DNA of 64,000 bases from Phymorhynchus buccinoides (taxonomy: Eukaryota > Mollusca > Gastropoda > Neogastropoda > Raphitomidae), in contig CM065691.1 of assembly GCA_017654935.2 (NCBI GenBank), positions 29,596,714 to 29,660,713 of the forward strand, read 5' to 3'. The position numbers were made by a program, and so were the translations under genes. A model generated the notes under the pieces. That model did no database searches. It was not told where the DNA came from and saw only the letters and a list, made by a program, of their open reading frames with translations. Shown here piece after piece: positions 57,320 to 64,000 of the stretch; within the stretch, counting starts at the first letter, position 1; every line of letters starts with the position of its first letter.

Positions 57320-57525
57320 TGTGCGTGTGTGTGTGTGTGCGTGTGTGTGTGTGCCACTGTGTGTGTGTTAACAGATTCAAGTGGCTTATCAGGTGGAGGT
57401 ATAGCTGGTATCGTTGTTGGGGTGTTGATTTTCATCTTTCTTACCATCCCCGGCATTGTGTTGTACATTGTCTGGTACAGAAGACGAAAGAAACAACAAG
57501 GGAGCCCAGCTAATGGAGACATGAG
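51603..57525 (+). CDS. TNFR superfamily-like receptor, right copy (exons 1-4, 3' end open)
   Basis: Single-pass receptor predicted to sit in the plasma membrane. Exons: 51,603-51,686, 53,514-53,844, 55,223-55,459 and 57,375-57,525; GT-AG introns in phases 0, 1 and 1; exon 4 ends in phase 2. Residues 1-28: signal peptide region. About 29-202: cysteine-rich repeats ([40 protein letters not shown]-like spacing, [17 protein letters not shown]). About 203-217: stalk with two DNAT sequons. 227-252: transmembrane helix starting [18 protein letters not shown]. 253-257: RRRKK stop-transfer. No death domain or TRAF-binding motif is visible in the next 6.5 kb, so the cytoplasmic part is unknown. Orthology to a named TNFR cannot be assigned; invertebrate members usually act in immunity or apoptosis. 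Confidence 0.88.
51722..51911. mobile_element. Tigger/pogo-like MITE, right-arm allele
   Basis: Ends GGGAGGTTCCACTG then TA; allele of 20,670-20,860, just inside intron 1. Confidence 0.8.
51971..53260 (-). pseudogene. 5'-truncated LINE in TNFR intron 1 (right)
   Basis: Allele of 19,314-20,612. Here the frame around the RT motif [18 protein letters not shown] is open for 94 codons (53,259-52,975), longer than in the left copy. A second frame near 52,462-52,265 carries [20 protein letters not shown]. Confidence 0.75.
53514..53844 (+). CDS. TNFR right copy, exon 2 (cysteine-rich repeats)
   Basis: 331 bp; CCACAG acceptor, GTATGT donor leading into (GT)n. It differs from the left copy by at least one silent change (GTCCGG against GTCTGG). 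Confidence 0.88.
54287..54352. repeat. Poly-C tracts
   Basis: Allele of the poly-G at 18,211-18,266, interrupted by single A and TGTCTCTTAACA. Confidence 0.9.
54740..54900. repeat. Dispersed repeat copy (as 3,690-3,935)
   Basis: Reverse of 17,660-17,830, in TNFR intron 2. Confidence 0.55.
55223..55459 (+). CDS. TNFR right copy, exon 3 (last CRD and stalk)
   Basis: 237 bp. It completes the split Gly codon from exon 2 and encodes [11 protein letters not shown] to [11 protein letters not shown], then two DNAT units and EEPVTRGD before GTAAGT. Confidence 0.86.
55588..55763. mobile_element. hAT-like MITE, TIR CAGGCATGG, right-arm allele
   Basis: Mirror of 16,764-16,952, with the CAATTA duplications retained on both sides and a short internal deletion near 55,652. 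Confidence 0.8.
56385..56768 (-). mobile_element. tRNA-derived SINE, right-arm allele
   Basis: The minus strand carries the same A-box (TGGTGTAGTGG) and B-box (GGTTCAAATC) as 15,753-16,140. It lies in TNFR intron 3. Confidence 0.75.
57266..57370. repeat. (GT)n/(GC)n microsatellite at outer arm boundary
   Basis: A long GT run with a GCGCGC core, directly before the exon 4 acceptor. Homology with the left arm ends within it. Confidence 0.9.
57375..57525 (+). CDS. TNFR right copy, exon 4 (transmembrane)
   Basis: Acceptor TTAACAG, donor GTATTT. It encodes DSSGLSGGG, a 26-residue hydrophobic helix, then [15 protein letters not shown] and two bases of an Arg codon. There is no counterpart in the left arm within the window. 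Confidence 0.85.
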
Positions 57526-57547
57526 GTATTTTTCCATTTTGTCCCAG

Positions 57548-57880
57548 AACTTCTTCTTCTTCTTCTTCGATCGCTCAGACCGTTTCCTGTCAGTTATGAG
57601 CACAGATGAGTCATGCTGCCGTTATGCGCCTAACTAAGAAATAGTTGGTCCCAGCAAGTCCGACTTCGGCTGGAGGAAATCTTTTTGAAACTGTTTCTTG
57701 AAAAAAAAAAAGACAGGAGAATGGACCGGTAAGGCAGAAAGATAGTAGATGACAGTAAGCAAAGGGAAAAGGCAGAGTCAAAGAGAGTGACAGATTAGAG
57801 GAAGTTACAAGCACAGAACTTACAGAAGGTGGATAACTATTTGTGCAAAAGACCGGTGGGTGGGTGGGGGGGGGGGGTCG
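57548..57880 (+). repeat. SINE-like repeat family A (second copy)
   Basis: Starts TTCTTCTTCTTCTTCTTCG just after TNFR exon 4. Same orientation and block order as 6,811-7,130, so it is a dispersed copy rather than part of the inverted repeat. Confidence 0.65.
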
Positions 57881-57938
57881 GGAAGTATTTAAAAGTTGAT
57901 TAACTCTATCAATTTTGTAACCAGAGTTTTGCTACTTT

Positions 57939-58301
57939 TTAACCCCTTCACTGCCAAAGAAAAACTGAAAAATTATCAATTTTCTTATTATAAAATTTAA
58001 AGACCTGTTAAGACTTTATCTGAGAAAATGGTCTAGAGATATATCTTTACTGACTAGTCTAAACCAAAAATCATTATTCCAGGGCCATGACATGGAAAGA
58101 TATGACATCATCCATGACGCCACTGTTCAATCAATTGTGCAATTATGATGTTAATTTAAGGAGCATGGTATAAGTTTCGAGCTTGTTGTTGCTCTAATTG
58201 TCTTTCTGTTTGATCGTTTTCAAATGAATAAAGATTTGTTTTAATACCATCCATGACACGACACACCTATAATAGACATTGGCAGGCAGTGAAGGAGTTA
58301 A
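57939..58301. mobile_element. TTAA MITE, TIR CCCCTTCACTGCCA
   Basis: TTAACCCCTTCACTGCCA opens it and GGCAGTGAAGGAGTTAA closes it, with TTAA on both sides. A related single end is at 19,233 and 53,337. Confidence 0.75.
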
Positions 58302-58422
58302 GTTTATGTGAAATGTGTGATATGTGTTAAATTGTTAAATAACTGTAAAGACTAGTAACTCAAGTTAATAACTATATTTTTGAATAGAATGACAAAATAA
58401 TCTTATGTACATTTTACAAGTT

Positions 58423-58668
58423 TTAACCCTTTCACCGCCAACGTCGCATTTTTGCACCACAATGATTTAACACCCATGTCACTAAAAGGCATCAAATCAG
58501 GGTCTGTTATCCAAAGACCATATTCTCTTAATTGTGGGAGGTAAGGATAGGCCTTACTTTCAATATGTTACAGAGGAATCCCTAATATTACAGACAGATG
58601 TTTGTCTCTACCCAGGTAAGTTTAATGGACATTTTTTGCTGAAAAATGGCTGGCGGTGAAAGGGTTAA
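58423..58668. mobile_element. TTAA MITE, TIR CCCTTTCACCGCCA (intact)
   Basis: TTAACCCTTTCACCGCCA opens and TGGCGGTGAAAGGGTTAA closes, with perfect complementarity. The best-preserved copy of the family. Confidence 0.85.
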
Positions 58669-58888
58669 TACAAGTTTTAAGCATCAATGGCTTTGTCTTA
58701 TTTATTCTATAATAATGTTTTGCATGTCGGAATTATGTTTAAAATAAATGCGTTGTTATGCTGATTTTTAGAAAAGTTTGAAATGTGTGATTATTATCAT
58801 TCTTTTGCAAGGTTTAGTTGGATTCCAGAGGCGAAAATGTATGGAAGATAGAGCTATATTAAGAATGCTAAAACTTCATATCTGTCAT

Positions 58889-59142
58889 ATTGTGGTGGAT
58901 TGATTTGAAACTGAAAATAGTTTTTCCTTTACTCCAGTGGACTACTAGTACTGGCATATAAACAAAAAACAAACACTGAAACAGCTGTTTTGGTTGTATA
59001 TTTTGGTCAAAACTGAACAAGGCCCACATTTTCGTCTCCACTATTCTTATATTGTGCTGGTTAATATTGAAATCAAACAAGGAGCTAATTAGAAATTCAT
59101 GCGACAGAAAGTTATTCCGAAGTTATAGTTCCATTTTACAGC
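58889..59142. repeat. Duplicated segment X, copy 1
   Basis: GTGGATTGATTTGAAACTG to AGTTATAGTTCCATTTTA, repeated at 62,951-63,662. It provides the empty site for the MITE at 63,013-63,480. Confidence 0.8.
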
Positions 59143-59935
59143 CGAACCCGCTAAAAAGAAACTCACTTATAGTTATAATCAACCAATTTTATTTTCCCCG
59201 GCAGAACTCCTTCTTTCTTATGTATTATCAAAACTCGGATATAAGAAAACTGCTTATAAGAAAACTTGGTTATAATCAAGCAAATTCGTTCTCCCATCCG
59301 CGATGTAAACTCGGATATAAAAAAAATGATTTCATACAAGGTTTGCAGTTCATTTTCTTATAAGCGAGTTTGATTTTCTTATAAGCGATTTTTTTTAAAA
59401 ATTAGGGCATGAACTGAAAGGATGTTCCCAAAAATGCAGTCGTTCCAACAAAACAAACAAAAAAGAGGAAAATTTACGTCAGAGCAGCTACATCACAGAC
59501 ACTCTAACCAGTACAGGCACTTGATTGCAAGACTAACTGAGTTATTTTTGTTCCTTAAATTTATACTTCCCATTCAGTATTCTGTACAAAATAAATGCTG
59601 AACAGACGAAAAAATACGAATGCCTGTACTTTTGTGTTAGTCGTAGTGAGACTAGAGTAGCCTACCTTAATATAGAAAGATACAGCCAAATACGCTTATA
59701 AGAAACTCGCTTATAAGAAAACTCACTTACAATGAAGCAAAAAAAATGTCCCTGCTAAACTTCTTCTTTCTTATCTATGATCAAAACTCAGATATAAGAA
59801 ACTCGCTTATAAGAAAACTCGGTTATAAGCAAGCAAATTCCTTCTGCCATCCGCAATGGAAACTTGGATATAAGAAAATTATGTCATACAAGAGAGTTGG
59901 TTTGCAGTTAATTTTCTTATAAGTGATTTACCTTT
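59143..59935. mobile_element. Pogo-like MITEs with ACTCGCTTATAAGAAA motifs
   Basis: Two related copies (about 59,143-59,392 and 59,692-59,935). Each opens CAGCCRAA and is filled with CTTATAAGAAAACTCG-type repeats in both orientations. Similar termini end at 62,213 and 62,731 (TTATAACCGAGTTTTGCTG). The internal repetition makes exact ends uncertain. Confidence 0.5.
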
Positions 59936-60498
59936 GAGTTTGACAACGTTTTCTTAAAGATCCACCAGATCACGTGTCAAAATCACGGGTTCCACGTGTT
60001 TTCCTTCTTATAGCTGGTACGAAATCTTGTTTTGACCAGGTTTGACTCCCATACAAATGCCCCCAAATTGAAAACGAAACATTTTAAAGAGCAGCCTCAA
60101 TTTGAAGTTGGGTGAATTTGTATGTGGGTCACAGCTATCCAGAAAAAACAAGTAACTTAATCGTGTTGGTTCAGTGTGTCTTTAAAAGTGAGTTGGACCT
60201 GAACTGAAAGGATGTTCCGAGAAAATTGAAGTCGTTCCAAAAATGGAAAGTTTACCTCATGCCAGTTGCATCACAGACAGTCTAAACAGTACAGGCACTT
60301 GATTGCAAGACTAATTGAATTGTTTTTGTTCCTTTATTCCATACTTTCCTTCAGTATTCTGTGCAAAATAAATGTTGAGCAGAAGAAAAAAATATGAGTA
60401 CTTTTGTGTTGGTGGTAGAGAGACTGTCCATCCTTACATTTTCAGCAACAATGGCAGAGAGGAAAAGGCAATCCATTTCTTTAAGATAAATACAAATA

Positions 60499-61062
60499 CA
60501 GACAAACCCCTATTTTACGACCCTCTGTTAAGCGACCACCTCTCATTTGAGACCGGATTTGTTGGCACAGATGCATTTTACTATGTAAACGACCTCTCTT
60601 AAACGACTTCCTCCATAACGCGACTTACGACCGCCATTTTGTTGGTTTTTACGACCGTTGTTGTCGTCTGCATAGACTTCGAGCAAAGGGAAACAACCAT
60701 GGTCAAGGGCCTGAAAGCGGAGTTGCTTCCCTTGTTGTAGAAAAGATGGCGGAAAGCGTAGGAAAATCACGAAAACCACTGACTTTGAAAAAGAAAACCA
60801 CTGACTTTGGACAAGAGTGGAGGTGATTAACAGAAGTCGGCGAAGTGAAACTGTAATACATCGATTGCACAATCCTATGGAGTTGGAAAGACCCAAATCC
60901 AGTTTTAATATGTCATTGTATGTGTGCATGAAGAAGAGAGTATGAACTGTGCTGAACTTTTTCTTTCTACGGCTGCCAGTGAAAACCTCCGTCATACGAC
61001 CCCTCCAATTTACGACCGATTTTTCCGGACATTTTGGAAGTCTTAAAATAGAGGTTTGTCTG
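60499..61062. mobile_element. Pogo/Tigger-like element, TIR CAGACAAACC
   Basis: CAGACAAACCCCTATTTTA after TA at the left; TAAAATAGAGGTTTGTCTG then TA at the right. About 564 bp with TACGACC motifs near both ends. No transposase ORF is supported. Confidence 0.75.
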
Positions 61063-61362
61063 TAACAATATGTGGACGAAAATCCACATAAACACAAGCA
61101 AATGATCGATGAAAATCTGCATGGGTGGACAATAAATGGTAATGGTTCAGTACAAGAAAGGTGAAGGGGTACGCATTTGATAACAGTAAAAAGAGAAAAA
61201 AAAGCTTAGTTGAGTGGTTGTAGGCACCTTTAAATCTTCTTCTTAGTAGACTATTTTGATTTTATGATGTAAGACATGCATCAAATTAGGAAAAAGGATT
61301 TTCTCTTTGTTTTGTTTTTCTGTCTTTCTTTTCTTTTTCTTTTCTTTTCCCTTTTCCCCCAT

Positions 61363-62078
61363 CAGGCATGGGAATTGTCCGCGGATCCGCGAATTTCCGC
61401 GGGAAAAAAAATCCTGACCGCTGAAAAAAGAATGCTGTCTGCAGAAAAAAAAAATCAGTGGTGCAATTTCTTCACGGGGTCAAAATAATCGAGCACCGAT
61501 CTCGCGCACGCACCGGTCTTGTCTTCCTGTTTCCGCTCGCTTTGACAAAAATGGCGGTTCGCATCGTTCAACGAGGTGAGACATTTGACGATTCGTCCTG
61601 TTTAAATCCATGGAGGTGGGATTGGGTGGCAGTTGTCCACGAAATACAATGGAAAGGAACTGTGAGAAAAGAACGTGTTGGCACACGATTCCGAAAAGTG
61701 GACTTGCCAGGCGAGGCGCGATGCATCGCCTGTAACAAGCATGTGCAGTATGGAGGCCGTGGAGTGACGGCGCTCAGACCATCTCGTCGGTAAAAAACAC
61801 CTGGAGAAGAGTGCCACCCTCGCTCATTTCTGGTTCCTAATAACTTGATGTATCTGTTACTGAGGGCTGATTAAAGAACAGTAACTAATAAGTCATATAT
61901 ATAGTCATTTTTGTAGTAAAGAATATGTACTTTTTTGCAATGTAAAAAAAGGAATTATATGTACAGAATGCACCAGATTGCACAGATTTTGATATAAATG
62001 TCCAAAAAAAATTCAGGGGGACATGCCCCCGGACCCCCTAGTTTCAGTGGTTTTTCAATTTTCCAATTCCCATGCCTG
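61363..62078. mobile_element. hAT-like element, TIR CAGGCATGGGAATTG
   Basis: CAGGCATGGGAATTG and CAATTCCCATGCCTG are perfect 15-bp inverted termini, with CCCAT duplicated at 61,358-61,362 and 62,079-62,083. A paralogous sequence at 62,625-62,650 has the undisrupted site. It carries a zinc-finger-coding fragment (61,551-61,794). Confidence 0.85.
61551..61794 (+). pseudogene. Zinc-finger fragment (BED-like) in hAT-like element, frameshifted
   Basis: From ATG 61,551 the frame reads RFRKVDLPGEARCIACNKHV then QYGGRGVTAL and stops at 61,792. One base off-frame the sequence continues SDHLVGKKHLEK, supplying the His pair that would complete a C-x2-C...H...H finger like those at the N-terminus of hAT transposases. 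A single-base deletion near 61,770 explains the break. No DDE or dimerisation domain follows, so the element cannot move by itself. Confidence 0.6.
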
Positions 62079-62732
62079 CCCATTCAGTTTGGTTATAAGG
62101 AAAAATACTTCAAAATGTTATCTTCTATCCAAGTTTCGGACATAAGAAAACTTGGATATGGTAATAAGCAAAACATCATCTCCCTTCGATTTTCTTATAA
62201 CCGAGTTTTGCTGTATTTTTATTTTATGATGTAAAATATGAGTCATAGGTTGCAAGTTTCTTCATTGTCCATTGGCATTGAACAAACGCAAATACAAAAT
62301 TGTCTTCTACTGTGTAAAATAAGTTATACATCCAAATTAGAATATTGATTAAAAACAAGAAACAGAAATTTAAATTTAAACAAATATGTTACTCTCACAC
62401 CACACCCAATCATTCATCTGCTCTCCACTATCTTGCTCGCTCATCATGCAACTCACACCACGTCTGCCTTCATTTTTGTTTTTTAATTTTTCTGGTTTTT
62501 TCCTTTGTTTTGCATTTTTCCTCTGGGTTTTTTCATGCACCAAATTAGGTAAAAAACATTTTCTCTTTCGTTTTATGTTTCTGTTTGTCTTTTATTTAAT
62601 TTTTTTCTCTTTTTCTCTTTTATTTTTTCCCTTTTTTCCCCATTCAAAATGTTTTCTTATATCTGAGTTTCGGATATAGGAAAACAAAACATTATCTCCC
62701 TTCGATTTTCTTATAACCGAGTTTTGCTGTGA

Positions 62733-62950
62733 TTACTTTTAAGAGCATTTAGAGCAGTTAATATACTTTCATTCTTTTTTTGTCGGTATTTTATGCGTTT
62801 TGTTATAACTATTTTTTTTTAGGTCTGGGGCGCCTATGATCGAAATGGATGAGGTGGTGTATAGAACATAAGTGGTGAAGTGAGAAAGTGAAGATACAGT
62901 GGAAATCACCTCACTGGAAAATCACTTGGATGAAAAATCAGACGATACAG
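62733..62950. repeat. Duplicated segment Y, copy 1
   Basis: ACTTTCATTCTTTTTTTGTC to ATCAGACGATACA. It recurs at 63,663-63,928 and precedes X copy 2. It contains an acceptor-like T-rich run with AG at 62,821-62,822. Confidence 0.8.
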
Positions 62951-63662
62951 GTGGATTGATTTGAAACTGAAAATAGTTTTTCTTTACTCCAGTGCACTAG
63001 TACTGGCATATAAGGCCAAACAAAAAAATATGTCTGTTTCTGGTAACCCGACCGAACCTAGTTTTTGCTGCCGACCCTTTTTTGGGGGGGACGAGTTTCA
63101 AAACAAAACAAAAAGCAAAGCAATTTGAGCAGACAATGCAATGGAAACAACCATTGCACTCTCACTCGGCGTAGTCAAGGACCGTTACTCGCGCAGACTT
63201 TCGTGATCAACATCCGCCAACACAATGGCGGGCGCAAGGCATGCGATTTCCCACAGTACAATATTACTGCTATGCTTGCTTCAACATGCTTATGTGAAAA
63301 ACAGTCAAGTGGTAAAGATAATCTGTTGATTGATACTCACATTCACATGTTTCAGCAAATGCGGTAAAAAATCTTGCACCGCGAAGAAAAAGAAAAAGAA
63401 TTTTTTTTTTAAAAGCCTACCTACCTACCCTATTTTTGTTGGCCATGTTCCCGGAAACAGACATATTTTTTTGTTTGGCCTAAACAAAAAACAAACACTG
63501 AAACAGCACTTGTTTTTTGTTGTATATTTTGGTAAAAACTGAACAAGGCCCACATTTTCTTCTACACTCTTCTTATATTGTGCTATTTAATATTGAAAGC
63601 AAACGAGGAGCTGATTGGAAATTCATGCGACAGAAAGTTATTCCAAAGTTATAGTTCCATTT
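62951..63662. repeat. Duplicated segment X, copy 2 (with MITE)
   Basis: Second copy of 58,889-59,142, interrupted by the MITE at 63,013-63,480. Confidence 0.8.
63013..63480. mobile_element. TA-flanked MITE, TIR AGGCCAAACAAAAAAATATG
   Basis: About 28 bp of terminal inverted repeat (AGGCCAAACAAAAAAATATG with its complement CATATTTTTTTGTTTGGCC), TA on both sides. The paralogous segment at 58,957-58,975 is the empty site. Interior noncoding. Confidence 0.85.
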
Positions 63663-63928
63663 TAATTACTTTTAATTTAAAACAGTCATTTGGAGGAGTT
63701 AATACTTTCATTCTTTTTTTGTCTGTACATTGTTTATGCGTTTTGTTATGATTATTTTTTTGTCATTCTTTTTAGGCCTGGGGCGGGAGAACAGGAAATG
63801 CCTATGATTGGAAATTGACGAGGCGGTGTATAGAACGTAAGTGGTGAAGTGAGAAAGTGAAGATACAGTGGAAATGACCTCACTGAAAAACCACTTGGAT
63901 GAAGAATCAGACAATACACGTTAATCAT
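63663..63928. repeat. Duplicated segment Y, copy 2
   Basis: As copy 1, with an extra GAGAACAGGAAAT and a GTAAGT where copy 1 has ATAAGT. Confidence 0.8.
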
Positions 63929-63943
63929 TTTTTAAGACCAGAT

Positions 63944-64000
63944 TTAACCTCTTCGCCACCAGCCATTTTTTTAGCCAAAAAATACCATTAAACTTACCTG
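63944..64000. mobile_element. TTAA MITE, left end, cut by window
   Basis: TTAACCTCTTCGCCACCA followed by the reversed family interior (TTAGCC, AATACCATTAAACTTACC). Confidence 0.6.

Noticed and set aside
17081..57525. Two independent, paralogous TNFR genes in opposite orientation
   Set aside because: Introns, transposons and microsatellites match as closely as exons, so alleles or a very recent duplication explain it better than old paralogues.
61276..61488. Hydrophobic ORF downstream of the receptor as a possible further exon
   Set aside because: It arises from a T-rich run crossing the left end of the hAT-like element and has no conserved motif or splice signals.

Overview
The window is nuclear DNA of an invertebrate animal. 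It contains a multi-exon tumour necrosis factor receptor (TNFR)-type gene with canonical GT-AG introns, several LINE lineages, Ty3/gypsy and BEL/Pao LTR retrotransposons, a tRNA-derived SINE and many MITEs and microsatellites. No prokaryotic operon structure is visible. This mix is typical of marine molluscs, probably a gastropod, but that is an inference from content only. Two runs of exactly 500 N (2,984-3,483 and 40,240-40,739) show that three contigs were scaffolded here with fixed-size gaps.

The dominant structure is a very large inverted repeat. The left arm (about 14,050-31,687) reappears in reverse complement as the right arm (40,740 to about 57,265), with a 9 kb spacer. Both arms carry the same features in the same order: a TNFR gene, an antisense LINE in its intron 1, a Tigger-like MITE, a GC-rich hairpin, an AGGTCA-rich tandem repeat, a SINE-like repeat, LINE ORF1 and an L2-like LINE. 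After removing arm-specific insertions both arms are about 14.8 kb. The differences are scattered SNPs, microsatellite lengths and four clean insertions. The right arm starts exactly at the second gap, opposite a poly-C run in the left arm. The simplest reading is that the right contig is the other haplotype, retained and scaffolded in inverted orientation. A real palindromic duplication cannot be excluded from sequence alone.

Layout: 1-2,983, first contig, with a GC-rich decayed coding-like stretch. 3,484-9,000, MITEs, a hairpin and LINE 3' ends. 9,000-12,861, a gypsy element with gag, protease and integrase but no reverse transcriptase after protease (Gmr1-like order, truncated). 12,862-14,035, 3' end of a LINE with RNase H. 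14,050-31,687, left arm with the TNFR copy on the minus strand (exons 1-3). 31,688-40,239, spacer with L2 3' UTR, a CR1-like LINE, a SINE-like repeat, a LINE fragment and a BEL/Pao element cut by the gap. 40,740-57,265, right arm with the TNFR copy on the plus strand. 57,266-64,000, TNFR transmembrane exon and then dense MITEs, an internal duplication and a hAT-like element carrying a broken zinc-finger fragment.

The only convincing host gene is the TNFR-like receptor: signal peptide, cysteine-rich repeats, an N-glycosylated DNAT-repeat stalk, a transmembrane helix and a basic start to the cytoplasmic tail. The most unusual element is a 1.48 kb foldback insertion in the right arm (45,290-46,765). 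Its long inverted arms are built from a short self-complementary motif, and its loop holds a helix-turn-helix-coding remnant.
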